DNA of 64,000 nucleotides from Pezicula radicicola (taxonomy: Eukaryota; Ascomycota; Leotiomycetes; Helotiales; Dermateaceae). How positions within the stretch are numbered: position 1 is the first letter of the stretch; every line of letters begins with the position of its first letter. The position numbers and the translations under genes were made by a program. The stretch spans positions 576,898 to 640,897 of the forward strand of contig PDUO01000002.1 in the NCBI GenBank assembly GCA_003008705.1, given 5' to 3'. Shown one piece after another: positions 35,943 to 48,254 of the stretch. The notes beneath the pieces were generated by a model. The model saw nothing but the letters and a program-made list of their open reading frames with translations, did not search any database and was not told the origin of the DNA.

Positions 35943-37435
35943 CCTCCTATTGATACAACGTGGAACAGGAGTAACGACGTGTTCTGTGGACAAGAAGTGA
36001 TAACAGATAAGGTTGGTTGGCTGTTGGAGATGTAGCTGCGAGGTTGGGGGTTACGGAGACGGAGAATTGCTTTCCGGGCTTGGCAAAAATGGCTCACGTG
36101 CCGGTCTCGCCAATCCAGGGGCTTAATGTAAACAAACCACCACACCCACCGCCACACTAAATATTATAGGAAGCGCTAATTGCCTTATAAATTATTCTAA
36201 GCTGAAATTCTTCAACAAACAGAACAGGCGTGCCGCAGTGGTAAGTGGCTCTGGACAAATTCTGTTTGAAGAGGAGGAGTAATAGGTTCGCCAATCCCGC
36301 TTACGAATACGAAAAAACAAACTTGTTAGCCCCTAGACGGGTGATTTAAAATACTGGGTTTGTTCTCGAGAGGTGCAAGAAAGTCGCCGATGATCGAGTT
36401 TTTTTGAAGTTTTTTTTTGGGTCTTTTTGATGTTGAAAATAAAGGAGATCGAGTCCTCGCTTAAGGACTTGGGATTTCCCCTTTGACTGCTTTTCCTAAT
36501 CAACACGACACTTAAGTTTAAAGTGAGAACTAGACGACTGTCTCCTAAAGTCCAGTTCTTATCTTTGATTACCTAACTTCACTAACGCCAGCAGTCTGTC
36601 TCCCTTCTATCAGCAACTTCCCAACGAGAACGTTCTGGCACTCGTTATTTCGATCATCTCTTGTTCGTAGACGGTAAGATAGTTATGTGTCATTCATTTC
36701 AAAAGTCAGCCATTGCTAAACCTTAATATAGCACGATGTTCTGTGTAGCCTGTTCTAACAGCTTGTTAGCTTTCAAAATAGACAAGTCCGCTCAATAGTA
36801 TTTCTTGCTCGCTTAATTAGGACAGCGTCAAGTTGTTGCCGCTTTTGGTGGCAGAGAAATCCAATCCTTAATTAATTAGTCAAACTAGAAGATAGGTTTT
36901 CGATCGGAAATAGAGCTTCCGAATTATTTAATGCTATGGCTGTCCCCTAAATCTCGTATATTTACGTATATATTTATTTCCGTATATCCTTTTCTATATC
37001 CTTATTTTTGTACATCCTGCTTTCCGTATATCCGTATTTTTGCATAACCTTACTTCACTTGTTATTTTGCACCTTATTTACTTTTTGCCACTTCGTAGAG
37101 GCAAAGAACTAGGTGCCGCTACCACCGAATTGACTAATTTGACAAATTCAATTGGTCAACTCATCGGAACTGGCTGTTTTTGTTCCTGTGATGCGTGGTA
37201 ATACAGACGCGTCTGAAGCCGACCGCATTGATGAGTTTTACTTGGAAGGAATGTAAGCTTATGACCTGCAGAAACATATATTAAGGCTGTCATAGTCAAC
37301 TCAACTTTCAACTTTCAAGACCGTTTGGCGTATTCGAGCTCCATATCTTTTCCGTCCATTTGCTTCGTTCCTCTTATTAATTCAGCGAAATCTGAATTTC
37401 ACCTAGTTTTCGTTTACGATCTCTGGTTTATTACC
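35943..37435. other. Intergenic between divergent genes, contains tRNA-like segment
   Basis: 1.5 kb separating the divergent aminopeptidase and alpha/beta hydrolase genes. A weak tRNA-like stretch is listed separately. TATATCC/CGTATAT repeats of 10-15 nt recur at about 36955-37045. No coding region is supported. Confidence 0.5.
36229..36316 (+). repeat. tRNA-like segment, possibly tRNA-derived SINE remnant
   Basis: Contains an A-box-like TGCCGCAGTGG (about 36231-36241) and, about 45 nt on, a B-box-like GGTTCGCCAATCC. The stems do not fold into a proper cloverleaf: the acceptor and T stems mispair and no clear anticodon loop is visible. It is therefore not a functional tRNA call. A SINE head or a decayed tRNA copy is possible. 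Confidence 0.25.
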
Positions 37436-38446
37436 ATGGCTTCCCCGAACGATACTTCTGTTCTCTCCAGATTCTTCACGATTGATGCTCCTTCAAGGTC
37501 ATCAGCTTCGATAAAAATTCATGCTCTGATTTACCCTCCCCAAGAACCTCCGGTTAATAATGATAAATCACCAACTATCATCACCCTTCATTACTGGGGA
37601 GGCTCAGCATCGACATTTCATCATATCCCCGCACTTCTTCAATCTCAACAGAAGTTAAAAAACCCCCAATCCGGAATTTCGACAGTTATATCAATATCTC
37701 ATCGTGGATGGGGTCAATCATCACCAGCGACTCCAGATGTGGGATCTGCATATTCTACCTTTGCCTTAGCCTCAGATATCGTAAATCTTCTCCCACAATT
37801 CAGAAACCAGGGTCTCATTTCTCAAGCTGGTTATATCCTCTGTGGTCACAGCATGGGCGGAAAAGTAGCACTAGCTGTTAGTCAAAGGATCGAGGAGTCG
37901 CTTCCACAAGATTTTCCGAGACTTCATGGGATATTACTCCTCGCTCCGGCTCCTCCAACTCCACTTATCCTCCCTGATGATATGAGGGAGCAGCGAGTCC
38001 ATGCGTACGAGAGTGAGAGTAGTGTAGAATGGAGTATCCGAAATGTACTTACGGGATCTGGAGGAGAGAAGTTATATGGTGGACAGGATGATTTGAAACT
38101 GATCATCCGGGATAGTTTAGGCGGGAGTGAAGGTGCAAAGAACGGTTGGCCGGGTTTTGCGATGGCCGAGAAAGTCGATATACGAAAGATCTGGAAATGG
38201 CATCAAAAACCTAGGTTCAGAGTTCTTGTTTCGAGAGATGATCCAGTGGAAACCTTTGAACGGGTTAATCAGGAGACGGTAAAATATCTGTTAGATTTGG
38301 GTTATAGGGTTCAGGTTCGTGTTTTGCAATCTGATGACCTAAGTGCAAATGGAGGTGGCGCTATTGGGCATTTACTACCACTAGAGGCACCTCAAGTGGT
38401 GGTAGAAGAGCTTTGGGAATTGCTCTATGATATTGCAATTGATTAG
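37436..38446 (+). CDS. Alpha/beta hydrolase
   Basis: Intronless, 336 aa, starting at ATG 37436 in context TTACCATGGC. The frame is open upstream to 37325, but there is no family support there. The alpha/beta hydrolase core is clear: LHYWGGSAST forms the oxyanion region, ISHRGWGQS the strand-4 turn, CGHSMGGKVAL the nucleophile elbow (Ser139), SRDDPVETFE the acid (Asp268 or 269) and AIGHLLPLEAP the catalytic His312. No signal peptide or lid insertion is evident. Substrate is unknown; the HSMGG elbow and AIGHLLPLEAP segment resemble small esterase/hydrolase proteins of the AB-hydrolase-1 type. It is divergent from the aminopeptidase on its left, without sign of operon-like linkage. Confidence 0.92.
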   Translation: MASPNDTSVLSRFFTIDAPSRSSASIKIHALIYPPQEPPVNNDKSPTIITLHYWGGSASTFHHIPALLQSQQKLKNPQSGISTVISISHRGWGQSSPATPDVGSAYSTFALASDIVNLLPQFRNQGLISQAGYILCGHSMGGKVALAVSQRIEESLPQDFPRLHGILLLAPAPPTPLILPDDMREQRVHAYESESSVEWSIRNVLTGSGGEKLYGGQDDLKLIIRDSLGGSEGAKNGWPGFAMAEKVDIRKIWKWHQKPRFRVLVSRDDPVETFERVNQETVKYLLDLGYRVQVRVLQSDDLSANGGGAIGHLLPLEAPQVVVEELWELLYDIAID

Positions 38447-38870
38447 GAAAATAATCCTAGTAGCCTAGTTATAAGCAATATTGAAAATTAAAGGCTTTAC
38501 AATAACTTATCCACACGTCTTAACGCATTCATGAATCTGGCAGATTTCATAAATCGGCTACTACCTATTCATGAATTCGGGCATTTCAGCTATGGATTCA
38601 TGACCTCATCGGAACAGAACAAATAAAAGGCATGTTTCAATTGTCCTAACCTAGCGATGATTGCTGCTCAAGAAATCCTGCCTTTGTTTCTCTGAAGGTA
38701 GTTATCTAACTCATTGTTATTGTCTACCTTGGCCCTAACCTAAAATATTACTACCACCGAAAGTCGATATACCCCGAGCTAAACACTTTTCTTGAAAGCA
38801 GAGTGTGAAAGAAGATGAATGGAAAGTGTATCTGTAAACTCAACGGTTTTGACCTCCTGTATCCATCTGC

Positions 38871-39030
38871 TCAGGGATTCGGCACCCCCTTAATTAAGCG
38901 AGCGGGTGAACTTTAAGCTCGGACTACTAGAGCCACTTTACGAGGCAAGTTTACAATATATAACGTTTTGGCAGTAGAGAGGAGAGCATTGCTTGGTGCA
39001 CGTCTTATTAGTCTAAGCTTGTGGCAGCAA
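38871..39030 (+). repeat. Dispersed repeat, copy A
   Basis: Starts TCAGGGATTCGGCACCCCCT and aligns over about 155 nt with 44737-44885. Shared blocks include AAGCGAGC, the GTTTACA-type stretch, GAGGRGAGC, GCACGTCYTATT and CTTGTGGCAG. Divergence is roughly 30 percent by eye. Neither copy codes for a recognisable protein, so this is probably an old non-coding mobile element. Confidence 0.65.
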
Positions 39031-39445
39031 ACAGACAAAGAGATAAGCCTTGAAGCCGTACGGGTATTTGTCTTTTGGTATGGATAAAAATACAACATTA
39101 AAGTTGAAGGAAGAATAATTCTTCCACAACTAACACCTAGCAACTTTCCCCGGTGGCAGAACTTCCACTTCAAGAGCTTTATTGCAAGCTGCATACAATC
39201 CATATGCGTGGGTAAGGGGCACTCACCCGTTGGCCTTATGAGTTGGAATTACGGAGGTATTGGCTGACTTACTTTACAAACTCGCTCCTAAGCATATTCG
39301 CTTGCTGGGGACGTGAGTGCCCGACGAGCGAGTACCCTAATGCTGCGAGCTGAGAGTGAGAAATTGCTCTTCGGAGATTTGCCCGTTTCAGGGAGGTGTG
39401 AGCTTATTTCCGCGATCTGCATCAGCCACAGAGCTTGTTGTTCAG

Positions 39446-39496
39446 CCCTGCCAACGTTGGCTTCACTAAAATTCAGTGAGGCCAACATTGGCAGGG
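39446..39496. repeat. 22-bp inverted repeat (hairpin, 7-nt loop)
   Basis: Arms 39446-39467 and 39475-39496 (CCCTGCCAACGTTGGCTTCACT against its near-complement) differ at only two positions. It lies about 330 nt upstream of the small membrane protein gene. MITE remnant or cruciform-forming palindrome. Confidence 0.85.
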
Positions 39497-39830
39497 GGGC
39501 AGAGCGAGAGGTTATGATTGGCTTCGTGAACAACAATTATATCAATCCCATCACTCTTTCCTTTTTGAGTGTTCAGACTATTGAAAACCTCCCCGCACCG
39601 AGAGAAAATCGTAAGATTCATCGTCGAAAATAGACTCGTCTCCGAAAGAAGTGACTCCCAGGGCGATTGATGTAAGCGCCTGGCTATCCACAATTCAATC
39701 AAAGCTCGGAAAAATCTCTCCATTTCTCAAAAGAATTCCCGTGCTCTCAATCGATCAGCCTGGCCTCTCATACTGCTCGTCCGATATACCCATCAGCATC
39801 GATTGCCCGCCCTAAGAAAGAAGGATCGAA

Positions 39831-40373
39831 ATGGGAGTCCTACTTTCTTGCTGCAGAACACCATTAGCATTGGTTCCTCAAGAACTCCCCGCCTACCAAG
39901 TCTCCCTAATCAGTCTCTTTGTCCTTTCACTTTGCACATTTATCTTTCACTTTATCATCTCCTCCTCTTCTCCTCACAACGACAATCCTAGTCGTCACAC
40001 TCCCAACGCCAGCCCTTCACCCTCTGCATCGACCTCTTATTCTGGGCCCGGCGTCACCACCATCTCTCAAGACGTTCCCCAAGTCCCCTTCTTCCACTTT
40101 CTCCTTGGCGTCCTCATCCTCTTCCTCTGGCTCGGAGCCCTAGTCACCTGGTCTTTAACGCTCGGTTCCATCTCTATAATCCTTAGGAACAATGCTTTGT
40201 TATATGGAGTGATTGCTGCGAATGGAGGGCCGCCCTATTTACTTTTCTTCAAGCGGGGAATAAATGGTCGAATTGATTGGAGTCTGGCCGGGCTGATGGG
40301 GTGGGTGCTTTGGCCTTTGTATGTCGGAATGTTGTTAGGGACTTTGGGATTTGGCGCCAGGGTGAGCGAGTAA
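39831..40373 (+). CDS. Small integral membrane protein, unknown function
   Basis: Intronless, 180 aa, ATG context TCGAAATGGG. There are three or four hydrophobic segments: SLISLFVLSLCTFIFHFIIS (residues about 25-44), FFHFLLGVLILFLWLGALVT (about 86-105), a weaker one around SISIILRNNALLYGVIA, and LMGWVLWPLYVGMLLGTLGF near the C-terminus. A Ser/Pro/Asn-rich loop joins the first two. The N-terminus has MGVLLSCC, which could be lipid-modified (Gly2 myristoylation, Cys palmitoylation). I do not recognise the family. Confidence 0.7.
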   Translation: MGVLLSCCRTPLALVPQELPAYQVSLISLFVLSLCTFIFHFIISSSSPHNDNPSRHTPNASPSPSASTSYSGPGVTTISQDVPQVPFFHFLLGVLILFLWLGALVTWSLTLGSISIILRNNALLYGVIAANGGPPYLLFFKRGINGRIDWSLAGLMGWVLWPLYVGMLLGTLGFGARVSE

Positions 40374-40954
40374 CGGGAGGAGGAAATTATGCCAAGGAAA
40401 GTGTCGAGAGTACCGAGGAGGCAATAGGTTTCGGCAGCCTTCAATACCTTTAAGAGGGACAAATATAAAGAGAAGAGGGAATATTATTTCATATTGAAGA
40501 GGGGTAGTAGGGAGAATCGCGAGTATGTATCCTGCCCGGACAGATATCAACATAGGAGACACGATCGGTCATGACCGGTAACAAAAGAGGAGCCATTTCT
40601 GCATCTTGAATAGGTAAGGATTTTGGGTCACCCTAGGATTCGGATTAAGAATAGTGAATGAGCAGCAGCTTTCAAACTATTCCTTGTACATAAAGAGAAG
40701 ATGGCTCTTTTATTCGAACAAACAGATGCTTAGAAATTGTCGAGATTCCGTAAAGAGAGAATCAGGTAAAAAGTGAAGTTATTCCCAGTCCGGAGACGGA
40801 GACACAATTGGCCGTGCGAGAGAAAGTAAACAACCCAACTACCCCTCCTTGTCGCCCCGCTACGGTATCGCCCTGCTACAGTACAAAGTATCGCTCTTTA
40901 AACCAGAACAACCAACCTAAGCATCCAAAAATTTCAGCATCAAGAATACTCACA
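40374..40954. other. Intergenic / promoter of proline iminopeptidase
   Basis: 580 nt between two genes on the same strand. No gene, RNA or strong repeat seen. Confidence 0.5.
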
Positions 40955-42252
<1,298 letters not shown>

Positions 42253-42254
42253 AC

Positions 42255-42308
42255 GTATGAAGGTATGAAGGTATGAAGGTATGAAGGTATGCAGGTATGC
42301 AGGTATGA
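42255..42308. repeat. 8-bp tandem repeat (GTATGAAG)n just after the stop
   Basis: Six full units of GTATGAAG/GTATGCAG plus a partial one, beginning two bases after the proline iminopeptidase stop, so in its 3' untranslated region. The last two full units share an A-to-C change. Confidence 0.9.
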
Positions 42309-42963
42309 TATCAAAGTCTGTATACAAGATGTAGATGCATAGTCAATTGCTTCTTGCATTATGATACAAAACGCTCTTCTCCAATTGGCGTACGAGTGTG
42401 CTTTAAACCCTGGTACCAAGCTCAGGTTCAATAATTGAATTTTTGACATGCATGCAGATCCTTTGTGGTAGATAGTTCCATAATAACGACCAATGGAATT
42501 TATCCTTCCTACTTCTTCGAACGCGTGCGTTTACGAGCATTGGGATTGTGTAATAAATACTCTTATTATAGCATTCTCATATAACTTAAACGAAAACTAT
42601 ATAAAATTCTTTTGGCAACAAGGATACTCGTAGCAATAATATTATAGAACGCCACGAAGATAGATTTCACAAAGAGGGAAGGGAACCTTAGAGCTCTTAT
42701 TTTAAAGTTGGAGTTTGTTGTTGTTAGGATTGATTACAAAGATGTACAGTATAGTGTGGAAATCCTTGCATCGCGAAAGTAGGTAGACCAAGTCCTTGTA
42801 GTATTAAGACTTGTGGTATATTTTGATGAGTAAGTGAGAGAGAACCAAGCAAATCTTTTACTCATGTAATTTGAATTAAATCTGCTGAATGGGGTAGGCT
42901 AAATATTGTACCGCGCCCACGATGATGTTCGAAGCCGTCCGACAAGAGAGTCTTAAGTATAGT

Positions 42964-43012
42964 ACAAGCTACAATTACAAGCTACAATTACAAGCTACAA
43001 TTACAAGCTACA
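42964..43012. repeat. 13-bp tandem repeat (ACAAGCTACAATT)n
   Basis: Three exact units and a partial fourth (ACAAGCTACA), intergenic. Confidence 0.92.
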
Positions 43013-43400
43013 AAGACACTTCAAGGTGAGATTCAGGTCAGGGACCTAGATATATAGAGAATGAACAAGCAGTTCTCTCTCATAAGTTTCAATTGTTAAG
43101 CTAACTATTGTTAATTTCCCACTTAATTTAGGTAGGCACCAAATAAGTTAGATACGACTAACCATTCTAATTCCATCTCACCTTCTAATAAACACCTCAT
43201 CAAACCCCAATCCATCCCACACCAATAACTAAAAAGAAAACACAAAAAAATACAGCGTACAGCGTACATCAACCCTGTCAATCAAACCCCCCTTATCATC
43301 TAAGAAAAGCCACCACTAAAAAAAAAGAATTCTTAGCTTTTGCCCACTCAGGGCCGCAGCACCACCGCCCAATGTTAGGTAGGTCTCCATCGTAGGCAGC

Positions 43401-43438
43401 ACAGCACCTCCACCTTATTGAGGTGGTGGAGGAGCTGT
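43401..43438. repeat. 14-bp inverted repeat (hairpin, 10-nt loop)
   Basis: Arms 43401-43414 (ACAGCACCTCCACC) and 43425-43438 pair with one mismatch. GC-rich and stable in an AT-rich stretch. Confidence 0.8.
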
Positions 43439-44736
43439 ACTTTTAAACTCAAGGTAGCTTTAGAATGAAGCTAATACTTCTCTAGTTTCGCCTTCAGTGT
43501 ATAATTGAGTAGCTCAGTTCAAGGAAGGATGAACAAACAAACCCCCTTTTTTTGTGTTTTTTGTTTTTTTCTAGATAAGACAATATTGTTAGTGATATGT
43601 CGAAGGTTTAAGAGCAGCGGGTAGGAGGTAAGTTTGGTGGTTGGAAGAACTTACTTGGTTTTTGAACTGAGCTATTTGACCTGTTTGGTCGGGATTGATT
43701 TGTGAAAGTGACGTTATAACGGACGTTCGGGGTTAGGGCCAGGCGGTTACTGTTTAGGGAGATTAGGATAGGATAGGTAGGGCGGTGTGGGCTTTTGGGG
43801 ATTTGGGTATGGAGGGGGTATTTGTGGGTGGGACTTTTTACTGTTTATTTCTGTTAACAACTACTCTTTTGAATTCTAGAAACTCTGGTAATTCTACTAT
43901 ATATAAAATCCGGTAGCATATCAAAGGTAATAAGACATAATGACATCTAGTCCCTTTAGCATATCTTATAAAAGGTAACAATGAAAATCAACAACCTAGA
44001 AAAGAAAATCTCACCTCCCTATCTCTAGCCTCACCTTAGTCTACCCCCTCAAGCTCCTGCTCACATCACCTCAATCCCACCCCATTACTCAACCCTTCCA
44101 GATACAAGCATCACTCTATCCCCCTACATCATTCTCCCCCTGTCTCTCTTCAACACCTCCCTTAACATCGCATAATCCTAAGCGATACACCTGATCCTTC
44201 ACCCCCTAAACACCTTAGTCAACCTTACTTACCCTATCCCTACCTAACAAAACCTCTAATTCGCGTTCTATCAAACCTAACTTTAAAGCTGTAATATAAC
44301 CCCACTTTGCTGAATCAACTTCCCACTGGTTGCATCTGCAGACATCATATTTTCCAACATAACCGAGGAGGGCCTATTGACGAATACAGAATTTTCAAGA
44401 ATATGTATCTCTGAAACCAATAATCTTACCTATAGTATAACTACACCTGAATCACTCACTAGTTTCAAGGTTCATGACAAACCCAAATACATTTCAGAAT
44501 AATGGAACCTTCTAGGAGCTTGTGCATATATTTTCTTTGATAAGTGGTTGAGGTAGAATAGTTGGAAGCATGAATACCCACGCCAAAGACAGGTTCTTGA
44601 GCCCTTCTTTCTCTGTTTGAGTTGTAAATCATGGGCAAAGTTACTCGGGAACTGCTCATCTGGAATGCAAGTTTGCGCCTTTGGTCCTATTAACTTGTAT
44701 AAAAATATATCCCTTACACCGTTTCCTGCCACTTTG

Positions 44737-44885
44737 TTCAGGGATTCGGCACCCCCTTTAAAAAGCGAGCATGTGATCTTCGAGCACAAACCAGATAGGG
44801 TAAATTTACACCAAATTCAAGGTTTCGGCTTAAGAGGGGAGCCTCGCGTAGGGCACGTCCTATTGGGCCGACCTTGTGGCAGGAG
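44737..44885 (+). repeat. Dispersed repeat, copy B
   Basis: Same orientation and same start (TTCAGGGATTCGGCACCCCC) as copy A at 38871. Homology is lost after CTTGTGGCAG (44873-44882). About 12 nt shorter than copy A between shared ends. Confidence 0.65.
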
Positions 44886-45190
44886 ATGGTGTAAGGGATA
44901 GAATGTTGAACTTGTGAAAAGGAAAATTGGAGGGTAAGAAGCAGTAACAATAATTATAGCAGAGCTGACACAATCACAGGCACAAAAGGCACGCTTCTAA
45001 TGAGGTATTCACCTGAAAACACTGCCAATGAAGTTGTGGAACGAAATTCTGCTATTGAATGACCTTGATGATCTGAGAACTCAACTAGTATGTGTTACAA
45101 GCAATGATCCTGATTCTCGGAATAGCTAGACTTCCATTTCTCGTTCAATTCCCATCCTAAGCCAGATTCAGATTCTATTGACCTTTTCAA

Positions 45191-46111
45191 TTAGTAGGAT
45201 ACCATTTCATCGGGGTCGTAGATTCGTAGAGCCTTCTCGACCAGAATAACCTCCGGAATCACACTCTTGAATGACTCCAAGCGCGAGACCATATCGAAGT
45301 GCCGGATGATATTGACATGCTCGCCACGCCACCTAGCATCCAGAACCCATTGCAGGCCTCGGGCAATAATGACTGTGACGATTAAATCAGCCAGGGTCAA
45401 GTGGTCGCCTACAATGAACTTTCGTGCACGCAGGTGATCTTCAAGAGTATCGAGCAATCGAAAGCTTGTGGCTTGTGAGCTTCGGATGACGGAGAAATCA
45501 GGATCCTTTGGTTTGTAGCCCTTTGGGAGAGCAGACTCGGGAAGGATTGGAATGTACCTGTGAATATCTATCAGCCTAGGAGTTTGACAGACTCCTTGTA
45601 TTGGAAATACTTACCATGCAGCAAGTGCTAGCCCGAGCTCCGAATTGGCCCAACTCATCCATGAAATGACCAAAGCCTCTTCCTCTAGTGTGCCATTGCC
45701 GACGAGGTTTGTCTTGTTCGATCGCTTAGCAAGGTACTATAAAATAGTCAAAATAAAGGTCGTCAGGCTAGAAATAGAGCTATTACCATGGCGAGAGCCA
45801 ATGTTTCTGTAAGCTTGATGTCCGCCCACTCTAGCGCTGGAATCTTGCCGTCGCTCAGTGGGAACTTTGCAATGAATTCATCTTTGCCATCGCTGGACCA
45901 AGGGGTGATAACGGACAACTGAACATCAATGCCCTCTGCAGCAGCCTGTATGTCCTCTTCAGTGGACGGGGAGTTGAGAGGAAAGGTAGGAACGTACCAC
46001 GATGAGTACAAATTGTGTACGGGGGTTCTTCTGCGACAAAGACTTAGCATGGTGCATCCTGCTAGAAGGTGCGTTGGTGAATACCTCGTATCCGTAGACT
46101 GTCAACGCCAT
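45191..46111 (-). CDS. Glutathione S-transferase, EF1-gamma-type
   Basis: Thioredoxin-fold N-domain plus helical C-domain of the fungal eEF1B-gamma-like GST class; conjugates glutathione to electrophiles or acts as a structural relative. Exons on the minus strand are 46111-46085, 46030-45998, 45945-45787, 45736-45615 and 45557-45191 (235 aa). The first two exons are tiny (27 and 33 nt). They are justified because joining them gives MALTVYGYE-KNPRTQFVLIV-AAAEGIDVQ, which matches the usual GST start (the NPRT segment). Introns are 54, 52, 50 and 57 nt, with phases summing to 708 nt. Later blocks are KIPALEW, LTETLALAMYLA and the C-domain LRARKFIVGDHLTLADLIV. No EF1-gamma C-terminal domain follows, so this is a stand-alone GST, not the elongation factor. 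Confidence 0.92.
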
Positions 46112-48254
46112 GATTGCAGTTACACGTTGTATGTTGTGTGATGGTGTTGGGTAGGATGAAGTATGGAGGTTGTAAAAGTTTGGAGCGCAAAAAGCGTCCA
46201 GGAAAGAACCGTAGGAGGAAGGAGGCCTGACGAGGATAGGCCCGCTTTAAAATTCATAGAAGGTGCTGCAGAGAAGGGAGGTCACATGCAAAGAAACCGT
46301 AAGAAACTCCAGCTTAACTACTTCAATCCTATATTGACGGTTTCTTGCATATCAGAGACGAAGTGTAACAAATACCTGGTGTATCCTGGTGTTATGTATC
46401 ACCAGAATGACCTTCAATCCACGTTGTTTAGGCCTCCTTGGCCCGAGACAAAGCCCGAAGAACAGTCTCTGACGAATGGTATTCCGGTCATCACATAATC
46501 CAGAAGCATCCACCCTCTTATGCTACTTGACTGTTGTCAGATGCACTCTGCTTATGCATTGAGTGATTCCTTTCAATCTCTGTTACGTGGTTTGGCCACA
46601 TGGTTATGGGTTGTGTTGGTCAGGTTGCCTGAAATTTGAGCTGACGGAGGAACTAGACTCTAGGTAGATTCGTAGCATAGTATAACCTAACTCCAGTGAT
46701 TCTACTCGAATAGAAACACACTCGTAAGAACCATGATTAGAGATAAAGAAACCATTGCTTTTGACATTATCATTGCTAGAAATGTAGGACGTAAAGGGCC
46801 CTTTGGTTCTTTATAGATAATGCAGTTCTCAAGTCACTTAACAACGAACTCTGGAAGTTACAAAGCAGATTGCATCTCTAAACAGGACAAGACAAACATA
46901 GCCTTTTGAAGCCAAAACAAATTCCATGAAGCATCTTGCGTTAACAGAAGGTCCTGTGCTGTTCCACAACAGAAGTGCATGCATAATGTCACACTCAACG
47001 CCACTACACTTGTTCCCAATTAAAAAGTTATTTAAGAAAATACCATTACTGCTAGAAGAGATAAATACTATAATACTACAATGTGAGTAGCTGTCTTTAT
47101 TAGAACCATTTGACTTACTGAAATGGCTTGGGTTGCCCACACCTGGTCAGTTGAGGCTAGTGCTCGTGGCACTCTTTCTCGGCATTTTGAAGCCCATCAA
47201 CACACATCTAGGCCATAGGAGAGTCTAATTTGAGTATGGCAGTGGTTACTTTAGACCCTCTTTCTTATCAGGTTAGTTGGAGTATCTAAGGTACCTTGCA
47301 TAGAAGTATTGATACTAGATACCAAAGAGGTAGAAGTCAACTTAGTAATTATTTGACCCCAACTTGACTTTCAAGAACGAACGAGGTTCAACTGACGTAT
47401 GGTTGAAACTTACTTGGTGCGGGATAAATTCCCGTTCCGTTCTCAAATGCGGTACTTGATAAGAGCGTACAACCTTGATCTTGGCCAAAGCAGCTGAGTG
47501 CGGAGTAAGCTCCTTTATACACACGTGATACAAATTGAACATATCACCTCAGCTCTGTAGAAAAGCATCAACTGCAAGCGTCAATAGCATCTGAACACGA
47601 TGCCGAGTTCTGCATGGATGCAAGGGATTTAAGGGATATCGATTGGCAGGCCCTGGGTTTCTTCTCCTGCCTCGTGTGCTGCCGTCATTGGCCTGAACCT
47701 ACTTTGCCTCGAGGAACATCCGAAACAGCGTATGGAGGGGCCGTACCTTATCGATGTGCCTGCATATGGAATTGAAGTCTAATGGCCAGAAACAAGATCT
47801 CTGATCTCTGATCTCGGCTCCTGAATGCGGTGGTGGTGGTGGTCTGGCGTGTACTTCGGACGGAGGTTGGCGTACCCATTTTCCTGGAATGGACGCCTGG
47901 TGACATGGCCAACTTTGGAGGAGAGCTGAACTAGGAGACTTGCACTTGCACACATGCACTGAATTGCCACCACTGCACTACTACGGAACCTATGTAACCA
48001 TGAATCAGCCCAACCACACCAATTAAGGAGTCGCTTTCATCATCGTAGTCATCGTCGTAGTCATCGTAGTCATCATCGCTCCCTTCTCTGAGTGCTCCCT
48101 CCTCATTTACCATACTATAACCTGAACTTTTGAAAGATGATGCATCTTGCAACTGCGATGCAATCGTTGTTGAACCTGCAACATTATTGACCGCCCAACC
48201 AACCTTTCTCTAGAAGATTTAGCGACCGCGGGGGGCGCGCATCACCACGTCATC
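46112..48254. other. Intergenic between divergent genes
   Basis: 2.1 kb, upstream of both the GST (-) and the membrane protein (+). A GTAGTCATC-type microsatellite (about 48042-48080) lies within 220 nt of the ATG at 48255. A GC-rich patch (GACCGCGGGGGGCGCGC) sits right before the start. Short ORFs on both strands carry no motif. Confidence 0.5.
48042..48080. repeat. Microsatellite of TCATCGTAG-type units
   Basis: Imperfect 3/9-bp repeats of CATCGTAGT. On the minus strand this reads as an Asp/Tyr codon run, which explains a spurious acidic frame there. Confidence 0.75.

Larger units (their letters stand above)
38447..39830. other. Intergenic with repeat copy and hairpin
   Basis: 1.4 kb. It holds copy A of a dispersed repeat and a strong 22-bp hairpin (both listed). 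The remaining sequence carries only overlapping short frames without motifs. Confidence 0.5.
42309..45190. other. Intergenic, 2.9 kb, repeat-bearing
   Basis: Between the convergent proline iminopeptidase and GST genes. It contains a 13-bp tandem repeat, a hairpin and repeat copy B (all listed). A G-rich stretch (about 43600-43830) is followed by a C-rich one (about 44000-44300) on the + strand. No coding family seen. Confidence 0.5.

Noticed and set aside
36231..36310. Functional tRNA gene
   Set aside because: A/B-box-like words are present, but acceptor and T stems mispair and no anticodon arm is convincing.
47931..48152. Acidic minus-strand ORF rich in Asp/Tyr
   Set aside because: It is the translation of a short microsatellite (48042-48080).
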